Part shown: one piece after another, positions 1-26,575 of the stretch
Position numbering within the stretch: position 1 is the first letter of the stretch
How the letters are laid out: every line of letters begins with the position of its first letter
Origin: Bimastos eiseni
Lineage: Eukaryota; Annelida; Clitellata; Crassiclitellata; Lumbricidae
Reading direction: 5' to 3'
Length of the DNA: 64,000 bases
Assembly: GCA_959347315.1 (NCBI GenBank)
Contig: OY365813.1
Coordinates: 21,210,854 to 21,274,853, forward strand
The notes under the pieces: generated by a model
Told to the model about the DNA's origin: nothing
Seen by the model: the letters and a program-made list of their open reading frames with translations, nothing else
Databases searched by the model: none
Program-made: the position numbers and the translations under genes

Positions 1-644
1 AAAATAAGTTGGTGCACCTGTTGTTGGTGTGAAAAAGCACAATTCCCGGAGGATTTCGTTTTTAAAGTAACCTTCAACTTTCAGGTACATGCGCTCATTT
101 ATGTTGAGGCGTTCTATTGCATGTGCACTCATCCAGGCATGCATACTTGTACGAGTATGTAGATATTTGTGTGTATGTATGAATGTATGTAGGCCTATTT
201 GTAAATATGTATGCATGGTGATTGATTGGTATCGAAAAAGAATATATTCAGCGTTATTTAACGACAAACTCAACTGAGAAAATGCATGCACCCATGTACA
301 TGTGTGTATGTAACTATGTATGTATGTATATATGTATGTATGTATGTATGTATGTTTGTATGTATGTATGTATGTATGTACATACATGTATACATGTATA
401 TTTACAGTATGTATGTATGTACGTACGTACGTACGTATGTATGTATGTATGTATGCATGTTTACATGTATACGTGTATCCATGCACGCATGCATACATGC
501 ATGCATTTATGCCTGCTTAGGTCTATATTGTGTACATGTGCATATAGGCCCATGTATGTACATGATACTATGCATGTAAGCTATAGCTACAGTGTATAAT
601 ATTGAATGCACGTGTGCAAAGGATATGGTATACACATGTTATAG
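1..644. repeat. ATGT-rich microsatellite tract, no gene seen
   Basis: Positions about 290 to 590 are dominated by ATGT tetranucleotides mixed with ACGT and CATG variants. All reading frames here translate to low-complexity Met/Tyr/Val/Cys strings, which is what such repeats give by chance. I see no coding or RNA gene in this stretch. It lies downstream of CaMKI exon 2, inside the continuing intron or beyond it. Confidence 0.8.
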
Positions 645-1454
645 CAAAGTTGTATGGTCTCGAGACAGTGTCTCGGTCTCGATCTCGGTAGCCTGCTGTC
701 ACGGTCACGAGGTAGTGTCTCGAATTTTACAAATTGTCTTGAAGTGAAATTCTTGTTCTGTCTCGAACAAGCTGTCTCGATAAGTTTCGCGTTAATTATC
801 TTAAAATCTTGCGCTAGTAACTGAAACCGGAATAAACGAGAAAGGGTAATTCTGGTTAACGCGCGAGTCACATGATACTGAAATCAATTCAATTATCTTA
901 AAGTGGGAAAATGTCTGAGAGAGAACCTGAAGTTGTAAAGTTTCCTCTTAAGCAATTTTAAGTTATTCACAAACAATAGATAATAATAGCATACCGTTTC
1001 TCATCGATGTAAAACCACAATAACTGAAACGATCGGAACAGCTTCGAGTTTCTAAGGGTGAGTAAGGATATGCGCAACTTTTTTAAATTTCGTTTGGTAT
1101 TTGATAATGAATCTGCTTGTTTAAAATCGTCTATAAGATTTCAGATGTGTCTAAGAAGGCTTTTTCTATACTATTCAGAAGATAGGCCGACGAAGAGATT
1201 TAGAAAAAGATAAAACGCGGCACTATAAAAACTGTTCTCAGGAATTGATACTACATACATTATAAGTTTCAAATTGAAATTACAAATGAACCGTATTCCC
1301 GAAAACTGATACATTAGTAATTTACAGCATTTTATATAGGATCCCTTTTACTGTCTCGTACTGTCTTGAACCTGGTGTCTCGGTCTCGGTCTTGGTACCT
1401 CACTGTCTCCGTCTCGTCTTCGTCTTGAAGTTTCAAGTCTTGCATACAACACTG
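645..1454. mobile_element. hAT-like non-autonomous element with TCTCG-rich ends
   Basis: The two ends are inverted. The left end begins CAAAGTTGTATG at 645 and the right end, read on the minus strand from 1454, begins CAGTGTTGTATG. Both ends run into arrays of GTCTCG-type words (655..735 and 1350..1440). The 8 bases outside each end share only TATAG, so the target duplication is decayed or misplaced. CA(G)-type ends suggest the hAT superfamily. There is no transposase reading frame. The assignment is inference from the ends. Confidence 0.45.
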
Positions 1455-1998
1455 GTATATAGTACTATAGTTAGCCATTGACTACGGGTAGACTTTGGTA
1501 GTCTCTGTAGTGAATATATAGTCGGCTGTAACTGTTGCCCGACTATTTTTTCCATCCGAGTCGCCTTTGAACCGGTCATAGTCGACTACTTCCTATCAAA
1601 CATATCTATGGACCTTAACTACCACATTAAAATCGTCCTCTGTGGCCATTCCTCACATTCAAGGACACAGCTGCGCACGGATACACCGCATTACACCCAC
1701 GTTCGGACGTCCGCCAAAAATAACGCTTCTACAGACTCTGAAGCCGAGCTACAGAAATAAAACAGTGAGTACGCATGCGTGGAGTATGCCATGATAGGGG
1801 ACGCCAATAATTAAAAGAATTCCCACACAGGTCGTAAATGATACTGGAATGGTTGCACTGAGCGGACGTAGAGAGAAGTAGCGAGATATGAGTCTGTGAC
1901 TATTATTAGTTCGTCTGGTTGGTTTGTTCCATGCGATATATGACAACATGAGTCCGTTGTTTAAACACGAGATTGGGTACGCTGGATGAAATGAGTCT
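1455..1998. other. gene-free stretch
   Basis: No coding, RNA or clear repeat signal was recognised. The open frames are short and have no recognisable similarity. Confidence 0.4.
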
Positions 1999-2092
1999 GG
2001 CTGACAGACAGACAGACCGACAGACAAATAGACAGACAGACAGACAGACAGACAGACCGACAGACAAACACACAGACAGACAGTGAAAACGT
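1999..2092. repeat. GACA microsatellite
   Basis: Nearly uninterrupted CAGA/GACA tetranucleotides with a few substitutions. Confidence 0.9.
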
Positions 2093-2104
2093 TATCTCGT
2101 CGGG

Positions 2105-16606
<14,502 letters not shown>

Positions 16607-16869
16607 GACGGCTGCTGCGTCAAGTATGTCGGTCCGGCTTGCTATCAGAAGTCCATCCCTGTTCGGGCAACCGGCGTTAGTGGATGAGCAGGTGGTGAAT
16701 GGAAGGAGGGACGAGGGAAGAAGGAAGGGGATCGGTTGGCAGCCGAGGGGCAGCCGAGGAGAGGCGGGCAACGAAGGCAGGCGCGGCGGCCGAGTGACGA
16801 CGCTCGGCGGTCAACGATCGACTGCTTTGCATAACGATTCGACAGCACGCGCCTAGTCACTGTGTATGG

Positions 16870-17238
16870 GCGTCTAGATGACCGTGTCTGTATGTGTGTG
16901 TCTGTCTGTATGTCTGCCTATGTTGGTCTGTTTTTGCCACTTCCTATAGTCTGTAGGTCTGCCCGTGTCTGTCTGTATATCTGCCTATCTCTGTCTTTCG
17001 GCCTGTCTGTCTGTTTGTCTGTCTGTCCGTCTGTATACATGTATCTGCTATTCTCTGTTGGTCTGTTCCTGCCTCTGCCTAGTATGTGTGTCTGTCTCTG
17101 ACTGTCTGTCTGTATATCTTCCATCCTCTGTCGTTCTGTTTCTGACTCTTCTTATAGTCTGTGTGTGTCTGTTGGTCTGCACGCTTGTCTGTTTGTTTGG
17201 CTGCCTTTCTCTGTCTGTTTATCTGCCCCTCCGTCAGC

Positions 17239-17296
<58 letters not shown>

Positions 17297-17305
17297 TTTC
17301 TGACG
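16870..17305. repeat. TCTG/TGTC microsatellite
   Basis: Degenerate CTGT repeats ending in a nearly pure (TCTG)n run at 17237..17295. Frames on both strands are repeat products. Confidence 0.9.
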
Positions 17306-17784
17306 ACCATTATTCATAAACAAATAGCCGCAAACAGAACATGCACAATTCTCTGGCGACGCTGGTTCCCTGTTCTTTCGATCAGTCGATGACCAAATCC
17401 TGCTCACAATGCGAACTGTTTTTTTTTCAGAAAGCTGTCCCAACGCCGGCGGGTCGCTTGCGCTTTCAGCAAAACAGGTAGCCTGGAAAATGATTCAATT
17501 CACCGGTCTTTTGTCCTCGCGTCTGTTACTGCAAGACCTAAAGAAATATCCGTGTATTACTAATCGAGCGGGATCCCTTACACCGAGTGTAAATGTGAGA
17601 ATATTTTTTATAGCGCTGTGTGTCGACCCAGCTTCGACGGATTATTGATCAAGAGAAAGCCTTTGACACGGCTGCCTCTGTGAATGGGTTGCCAAGACAG
17701 TTTGAGGTTCGGGTCTCCAGCGTGTTCGTTTTCCAGTAGATCCTTTTTGAATGGCAGAGAAATCAATGCTCGTATACACGACTC

Positions 17785-18905
17785 AGACAGTGCCAGTCAA
17801 AAGCTTTAATGGGGATGAAGGCGACATTGATTATCTTTGTTCTCATACACTGCCGTTAAGCTGAAACTGTTGCTATTGCTGCTGTTTCTACTCTGACAGT
17901 GCAAGTCCCAAGCCTGGACAAAGAAGGAGGGCGACGCTAATGATCTTTGTTGTCACACGGTGTCGTTAAACTGAAATTGTTACTACTAGGCCTGCTACTA
18001 TTTGTGCTCGGACAGTGCCAGCCCCAAGTCCGGATAAGGGAGGGCGACGCTAATGATTTTTGTTGTTAAAGTGTCGTTAAACTGGAACTACTTTGAGGTC
18101 CCCTTGTACGGACCGCGGTAGAGCGACCGTCGTACGCCTTAACCGACGTAGCTATCGCGGGCTGTAGGCTATCGACCGGATGGGCGTGTACGAGACGGGG
18201 AACCGAGGAAATCTCTTTTGTAATTGAACAGATTAACTGTTTCGAAGGAGAAGAGGAATCGAAAGCGCAGAGATAATTAGACAAGGCAGCTAGAAACAGC
18301 CATTGCGACCGATAATCTTCTTCCCTTAGCCAATGCTCATTGCGACCAATCGATGGCGCTCTTGAATACGAATAAGATTCACGCGAACGATCGATCGTTT
18401 CTTTTAAGACAGCGAGTCTCAAAGTGTCGTCCGCTTGTGTATGGTCATCTGCAGTCAGAGACAATTCGTTCACTGCTCGTACGTACACTGGCAGAGCTAG
18501 TCCCAAACCTGGTTGAAGGAGGAGGGTGAAGCCAATTTCTTTGCCATCAGTGTCGTCAAACTGAAACTACTATTATTTATTTATTCAGCTTCGCCACTGT
18601 TCGTACACTGGCAGCTCTAGTTCCAAGCCTGGATGAAGGAGGCGACGCAATTGATCTCTCTTATCACACGACCGTACGTTATCGTAAATTCGAAACTCCT
18701 CAAGTCTGTACCATAATGCCCATTCCAAACCTGGAAGAAGGGCAACCCAATCATTATGTTATTATTAGCACAGTAGCGTCAAACTAAAACTATTATGGCT
18801 CAAAAACGCCGCCACTGAAAGTCCGTGCCCTAGTGCCAATCCCAAGCCTGGTTGAAGGAGGGGCGATGCCAATGATTTTTGTTATCACAGTGTTGTTAAA
18901 CTACA
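17785..18905 (+). repeat. cluster of about seven R2 repeats, all in the same orientation
   Basis: Copies begin near 17785, 17893, 18008, 18488, 18598, 18715 and 18828. Each runs from GTGCCAGTCCCAAGCCTGG-like sequence through GGAGGGCGACGCTAATGATC, then TTGTTATCACA..GTGTCGTTAAACTG. Spacing is about 105 to 120 bases within runs, interrupted by about 400 bases at 18085..18485. The 146-codon minus-strand frame across 18066..18506 is not convincing as a gene. Confidence 0.8.
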
Positions 18906-19213
18906 AAGATCTGAGAAAACATGTTGCCTGGAGCTGAATTTGGTGATAGGCCTAATAATTAATAATCCATGAACATTGATTCTTAGCATTTTGTGCAACA
19001 ATTTCAACAAAACAGTCACATTTAAAATCATTTCTCGTTTTATTTCAAACGAAACACCCTTATAAAAATATAATTACAATTAAAGTATTACATAGAAACT
19101 TAACCCATCTATAACGATTCAATAAGAAACGAATTCATCGTCGACAAAACAACAAAATCACATAGACCATCGCAAATATTCTTGGAATAATGAAACAAGA
19201 GGACATCTGTAAC

Positions 19214-19651
19214 TAGGGCTGCGGCGGATACCCGGGTACGCGCGAGTACCCGACTCAAAAACTTACTCGAGTAATTTTACTACTCGAGAACCCGTTTAAT
19301 TCCACTTCAGGTCATTTAATTCCATTTCCGGTCGGAAAATTGTCATTTCCGGTACAAGTTTTCCAAAATATGGTGACTTATTGGCGAGTTAATTTGTTAC
19401 TAATTGGTAATTTCAGAAAAGTTGCAGCCTATAGGCCTACTATGTCCAGGTTATAGACTGTTATAGTTTCCTTACTCACTATTACTGACTGCTATGTCTA
19501 CTTAGTCTATCTATGGTCTATGGTAGAAGCCATGAGGATTGTATTAAGCAGCTTGTATTAAGCACTTCCGGTATTAACGGGTACTCGAGTACACGCTAAG
19601 CTACTCGACAGAGTACTCGACTCCAAAACTACATCGTTAGCGGCAGCCCTA
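19214..19651. mobile_element. hAT-like MITE with CTCGAGTA-rich ends
   Basis: 438 bp with inverted ends TAGGGCTGCGGCGGAT and TAGGGCTGCCGCTAACG. Perfect 8-bp target duplication TCTGTAAC at 19206..19213 and 19652..19659. Subterminal parts hold repeated ACTCGAGTA and GGGTACTCG words. There is no reading frame for a transposase. 8-bp duplication and TAGGGCTG ends are known for hAT elements. Confidence 0.9.
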
Positions 19652-19659
19652 TCTGTAAC

Positions 19660-20898
19660 GGAAGTAATCAAAAACAGAATTTGAAGATACTTATTAAGCA
19701 TAAAATTATTTAACGCAGGCATTCATAGTGCACAAATGACGATCGATTGATAACCGCAAAACAAATTCCGTCTGCAAAGACAGAGAGCGAGAGACCTGAC
19801 GCTACTAAGGGCATGAAGTACTACAAACCTCATTTTCTTGGCCTTGGCACACGAAGCCAGGCGGCCGGTCAGCTTCCCTCATCTTCCCAACAACAGTGCA
19901 CTCATCATAGCAGAGTTAACCAAACAAGTTTAAACAGATGACGAATCTTGAACGAAAAGTGCGCGGAACGAACAGATACAGAAGAGAACTCCAAAGCTTA
20001 TTAATTATTATTTATAAATTATTATTAATTGATAGAACTCCAGCATTTAAAAAAGTCTATTCGTTGATAATAGTTCTTTTGGTTACAACCAGAACAAGGC
20101 AATGAGGCAATCGACAAATGGCCGATGGAAATTTACACCATACAGCGTATTACAGCCAGTCTACTATAGACCAACCATAAACTCAGACCCACTATAGAGT
20201 CGCTCTTCGCGATCATTCACACTGTTTAAATGACGAGACAGGTTTTTTAAAATACTGCGACAGTTAAAAAACGGACAGAATAATTGTTAGAAACGAAAAA
20301 TGGATACCAATGCGGTTCGTAGCGTCAAGATCAAGGGGCAACACATTGACCTTTCACGTCAAATCAGTTACAAGTTATGAACTGTTATTGGTGGAGTCAA
20401 CAGCTAACCTTACTTATGAGAGCATCAGAGACGACGATCTCGGTTGAGAGGTGGGAGGACACCCAATAAGAGGTGTAAACAACGTGGGGGGACAACCACA
20501 TAACGTGTTATGATGACCAAAACAAGAACAATAACATACATCATCAATACATCCACACAAAAAAACGAAAGCACCAACTAAGTACATGCCACGCTCATAT
20601 AAAAAAACAAAAAATTTAAATCCATCCAGAATCCTGTTTGCCAAATTCAATCCCAATGTAGTAATTTACCATGGCAATGCTATTTTAACCTTGCCGACAT
20701 ATCTAACTAACATCTAATTTCCTTTTTAATTGTATTTTTTTAAGACTTATATCATACAACAGTTATGTCAGAGAGCTAAAGATTGCACAGGAGTGCACAA
20801 TTTAGCAGTCTCTTGAAAATTGTGCTTTTTCTTGAAACTTAAATTAGTTAAATTAGTTAAGGGGTTAAAGAAAATTCCAAAAAAGGAATTGAAAAATA
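19660..20898. other. gene-free stretch between CaMKI and sphingosine-1-phosphate lyase
   Basis: AT-rich DNA. Apart from the small repeat at 20445..20515, no coding or RNA signal was recognised. It should contain the lyase 3' UTR next to 20899. Confidence 0.5.
20445..20515. repeat. second copy of the GTGGGAGGACACCCAAT repeat family
   Basis: Partial match to 15862..15965 (ACACCCAATAAGAGGTGTA, ACGTGGGGGGACA, ATAACGTGTTA). Confidence 0.5.
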
Positions 20899-20904
20899 TT
20901 TATT
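20899..20904 (-). terminator. AATAAA overlapping the lyase stop codon
   Basis: The minus-strand end reads AAATAAATA, so the TAA stop (20900..20902) is embedded in an AATAAA hexamer. Whether it acts as the polyadenylation signal is unknown; a signal must lie some 10 to 30 bases before the cleavage site. Confidence 0.3.
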
Positions 20905-23900
20905 TCTTCACTGTCGCTTTTGATTTCTTTTCCTCCTGGCCCGTCGTGTTGTAGTAGGCATCGAAAAACAAGCCGGCGATCTCCGAGACCAGAGAACGAT
21001 CCGGAATGCTCTGGGCCATTCCATACATGGCCGCCTGAAAGACAATAAACAACAATAAATCAACCAAACAATCATTCAATCAATCAATCAATAACCAATC
21101 AATTTTTGCTAATTCATAAATCAAAAAATGCACACATAATAATAATAATAATATTAATCCACAAATCCGAATGGGCGACATATTATGTCGTCCATTCGGA
21201 GGGTTGGTCAGCATGGAATTTCAATAGATGAGTTCTGTCAGAATATGTTATTGTATAAGACTTTAGATATAAAGCTTCCTCATTCTCAAAAATAGTTTCA
21301 AGCACAATCTTCAAGACTTTGCATATAAATGAATATTACTGGACAGAATTATTTCCTGTAGTGGGTCCCTCACTATGGAATGACCTTTCCCAACCAGTAG
21401 AATTCTTGTGGGGATATCTCCTGCATCTCTTCGTTGCTTAAACACCTTCCTTTTCACGGGCCTGTCACACTGACAGCATCTCTGAACAATAGCCTGCTGC
21501 GAGGGGTGCTTTACAAATGCACACATAATAATAATAATAAATAACAATAATAATAAATATCAACATTATTCAAACATACAAAATGTGCAAATTTAAACCA
21601 ACAAAATCAAAGAGGAAACTTCCGTTCCAAAATACTTAAAATCCAACATACCGTTCCTCCGATTTTTGCATTTGGTTCCCTCAGTATCTCTTTCGTGCAG
21701 GTCTCAAAGTCCGTCACAAATCGTTCAGCAACTCCCGGTTTAGTGTGGACCAGCGTCACACAAAGATGGATGCTACAAAAATGATTGCTACAATAAACTG
21801 GCTGAAATGGACTTAATTAATTGTGCAAATTCAAAACAACAAACATCCCCAATTGCCTCGAACGTTTACCAACTACGGCACTTAAATCTACATTATTATA
21901 TTTTCAATTTTATTTATATTTATTTTTTATTATGCCCTGAGGTAAACATGATCCCTCAGGGACTTAGAGATAGCTAGCTATTATGCAATTTGTCCGCATC
22001 TGGCCCTAATCATCTTTGTTTTCCTGGTTGGTGAAAGTGTCTCGAAACGCAACAGCATAAAAACGTTGCATGGCTAACGAAATTCGCTATCATTACTACT
22101 ATTATTATTATTATTGTTATCAATATTATTATGATCATTATTATTACCAAATGACTCACTGGTTTCAATTATAATTTTTTTTATCAGTATGAACGCTTAA
22201 AAATGTTTGAGGAATTGGGGTACCATGTTCTCCTTCTCTCACGGTGCCTGAGAGAAAATGACACATATTTGAGATAACACTTTGCCATGGCTATCCGATT
22301 TTACTCTTACATTCACATTTGGGATTTTTATGCACAATGTAAATCTACAATTGCTAGCACCTATAAAAATTTGCAAAAATTTGCAACAAAGATAACTTTG
22401 TACAAGAAATCTTTGCATCATTAAACACTGCGGCTTATTTGAACCTATTTTATCACTTATACATTAACTAAACACAAATGAACTTTCTTCCCAAGAAAAA
22501 AAAGGTTATATCAGTTACAAATCAGTTGACCTACCAGGCTGGGTTCTGCAGTGCATTGAGGTGCCACCCTTTCTCACCAAGCGCATCCGACAGTCGATAG
22601 ATGTTGAACTGCTTTGACCCGACCGCAATGACACTCACCTCCGCTTTGCAGCACAGAAAGACTCCCTGGACTTTCTGCAGCCTACACAAAAATAACAATC
22701 AAAACAATTTATGTAGCTCCTTCATTCACCTGCAATGTTTTGTGTCACGTATGTTAAAGCGACTGGGAAACTAAGGCAGCTCTCCTTAAAAGTGTCGAAC
22801 GCTTCATGCAGCAACAATAATAAATAATAATAAACAATGAAAAATAATAAAAACAATAATCAACAATAATAATTACCTAAGTCATGTGTTTGCCTGTCAT
22901 ATTCAAGGCACGTAATTGGACAGAAGTTGACCTAAATATATGCAGTGCAAGTCACTTCTTTGCATAATAATATGTGTAAAAACAAAACTATCCCTAATCC
23001 TATCTGAGTAATACATCGTGTAATGTAAGGAAAAAATTAAGTACGACCTGTGATTTTTCACGGCTTAACAGGTAGCAATAATAATAATAATTTGTTTCGA
23101 GAGGCTACTATTCTTTTCTCTGCCTCTTGCAGATTCATTGTGTTCTGAAGATGTGTGCTGTTGTTGTTATAAGCCCTTGATTCACAAAAAAGAAACAAAG
23201 CACCACCCACTTCGATTCGATGAATCTCGTAGTTTTGACGATCTTTCTCGTTGACTCGACATATCCGTCTTCGCCCATGTACATCAGGGTCGCCCAGCAG
23301 GCGGCTATGATAGCCCCAGCACGGCTCCCTGGCACACAGAACCATCACCGACCGAGTCAAGATTAAAACAGCCATATTACGAATCTCCACATACATATAA
23401 TGTAACATTGAAGAAATTCAAATCACAGCTCAAAATCTATTATTTTAAAGTAGCAAGTAAGTGACTGTCACTGACGTTTAATTTTTCTAGGTCCCCGGCT
23501 GTGCTGTGGCATGAAATAAATTGTCTAATTTTTGTCGCCATTATTATTGCTTCCACAACGGCGCAATAATCATTTCAGATTCTACAATTATTAATATTGC
23601 TTCTACTATTATCATTCTAGAATTTAAAATAATTAACATTGTTTCTACAATTATCACTTCAGATTGTATAACCATAATAAGAATCATCATACATCTATTT
23701 ATTATTATAACTATCATTATGAATTAAATGAAATAGAGCACTGCTGTCCATTGACAAAGGAACAATCGATGGCCCTAAGCACTTGCGAGTGAAGAACTTG
23801 CCATAGGTCCCTACACAGTAACCAGCTCAGAGAAGAAAACCCATACCCAAACCCTCCAGGTTACAGACTGTGTATTCTACTCGATCAGCAACTCAGTCTG

Positions 23901-25635
23901 ATAAATACCTGCAAACGTTGGTGACGCGTAAATGCCGCCCGGCCAGTCGGGTGCAACAAAGTACTGGAATTTGCGATAGTCCTTTGAGCTGTACATGATC
24001 ACAGACGACCCTTTTGGCGCAAAGCCGTACTGTAAGAAAGTCAAACATGTTCACAGTTTGTTTCAATGACTCCCATTACATTACTCACATACTAAAAGTC
24101 GACTTAACCAGGGATGGTCACTTAAACAAGTGATAACAGATGACCCCCTTGGCGCTCAGGTCAAACGTCAAAGAGAGATAATGAAAGCAACCGGCTTTTC
24201 AGCTGTAATGTTGAGCCGATCAAAACGAAATAATTTCAGTGCAATCCACTGCTCAAAAATAAAACATTTGAAGTCCTTCTATTTTCGGAAAAAGGTGTCT
24301 TCAACATAAGCCTACATAGGAAAAAACAGAAGAAACTTAATGCCTAGGTCAGCAACTTAGATCACTTAGGAAGACCGATCTCTACGTATGCAGCACGAAG
24401 ACTCGGGGATGAACACATAAAATGTCATTATCTAGGACACTCCGCCACTGTTCACACTCTGACAGCACCAGTCCAAAGACTGGATAATGGAGGAGGGCGA
24501 CGCTAATGATCGTTGCTATCACACAGCGTCGTTAAACTGAAACTACAACCACTGAACAGTGAACATCCATGACATATGTCAGCTGGATTCGCATACCTTT
24601 TGGGGCTCCCATTCTAGCCAATATTTTTGTCTTTTTTGTGCCTTTTGCAATGATGCATTTTATTTCAATTGGTTGCAATAAAACACTTTGGATTTGAGCT
24701 GTGAAAATATGCAAAAATTCGACCCAAATTTGACCCACTTATCCATCTAATTAAATCAGTTTCTGATTATTTTCTGATAGCCTGAGTAGATATCCTGAAG
24801 GGGAACTAAATAAATGTTCGATTACATCACATTATTTAAGTAGCAGACCTTATGAGTGTCGGCCGATATACTGGTCACTCCTGGGAGGCTGAAATCGAAA
24901 GGTTCCAGTTCGAATCCGGCCTTTCGCATGAAGGGAATGAGAAAGCCACCAAGGCAGCTGTCGACGTGGACGGGAATGTTGTAGCGTCTTCCTAGCTATA
25001 ATAACAACAACAGCAACAGATGCATTAAACTGCTGCTCACGTGTAATGCAACATAAAAAATAATATATATATCTTTATATAATCTCATGCATTATTCAAT
25101 GAGCAACCTGTTAGATTTACAAACTCGGCATCTATGTAGTTATGAACCGTGTAACTTGCCTCTGTTTTACGGACTGAGGGCTTTTGAGTTATACACTGGC
25201 ATGATAGAAAACACCAATAACAACTACAGCCTAGCACCTTTGAAAGATAATTATATCCAAAGCCAGGACGTATTTAATCATAACATAGATGAACTCATTA
25301 ATTCATTCTTAGCACTTATATAGCACCCCTTCAAGAACCTACTCAGAAGCGCTCCCAGCCAAGTCATGACTAAAGAAGAAAGACTTGAGAGACTTGCAAA
25401 AACCTGACGGTTGGGCAACAAGCAATAATGAATGATCATTCGCATAAATATATTTACACAATAATATATATAATCATATAGTTTATATATATAAATGTAT
25501 ATGGAAGGAAATTGTTAAAAAAGCATTGGACATCTACGAGCAACGAGCCCACGGAGCGATGATTGGATATATATATATATATATATATATCCAGTCATGG
25601 ATATGACTGGATTGTCAGGATATTCCTAGTTGAAA

Positions 25636-25672
<37 letters not shown>

Positions 25673-26380
25673 ATTTTTCACGGCTTAACAGGTAGCAATA
25701 ATAATAATAATTTGTTTCNNNNNNNNNNNNNNNNNNNNNNNNNNNNNNNNNNNNNNNNNNNNNNNNNNNNNNNNNNNNNNNNNNNNNNNNNNNNNNNNNN
25801 NNNNNNNNNNNNNNNNNNNNNNNNNNNNNNNNNNNNNNNNNNNNNNNNNNNNNNNNNNNNNNNNNNNNNNNNNNNNNNNNNNNNNNNNNNNNNNNNNNNN
25901 NNNNNNNNNNNNNNNNNNCTTTTCTCTGCCTCTTGCAGATTCATTGTGTTCTGAAGATGTGTGCTGTTGTTGTTATAAGCCCTTGATATATAAACTAATA
26001 TATATATATATATATATATCCTTTCAACTAGGAATATCCTGACAATCCAGTCATATCCATGACTGGATATATATATATATATATATATATATCCAATCAT
26101 CGCTCCGTGGGCTCGTTGCTCGTAGATGTCCAATGCTTTTTTAACAATTTCCTTCCATATACATTTATATATATAAACTATATGATTATATATATTATTG
26201 TGTAAATATATTTATGCGAATGATCATTCATTATTGCTTGTTGCCCAACCGTCAGGTTTTTGCAAGTCTCTCAAGTCTTTCTTCTTTAGTCATGACTTGG
26301 CTGGGAGCGCTTCTGAGTAGGTTCTTGAAGGGGTGCTATATAAGTGCTAATATCCTGACAATCCAGTCATATCCATGACT

Positions 26381-26426
<46 letters not shown>

Positions 26427-26505
26427 TTTCAACTAGGAATATCCTGACAATCCAGTCATATCCATGACTGGATATATATATATATATATATCCAATCATC
26501 GCTCG

Positions 26506-26575
<70 letters not shown>

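Noticed and set aside
222..599. Open frames of up to 125 codons, Cys/Met/Tyr/Val-rich
   Set aside because: They follow the ATGT microsatellite and are open in several frames at once. No splice or family signal.
18066..18506. 146-codon minus-strand open frame
   Set aside because: It overlaps R2 repeats at both ends, has no recognised domain and no supported splice sites.
25670..26133. Open frames running through the N gap
   Set aside because: Made of undetermined bases and (TA)n; no coding meaning.
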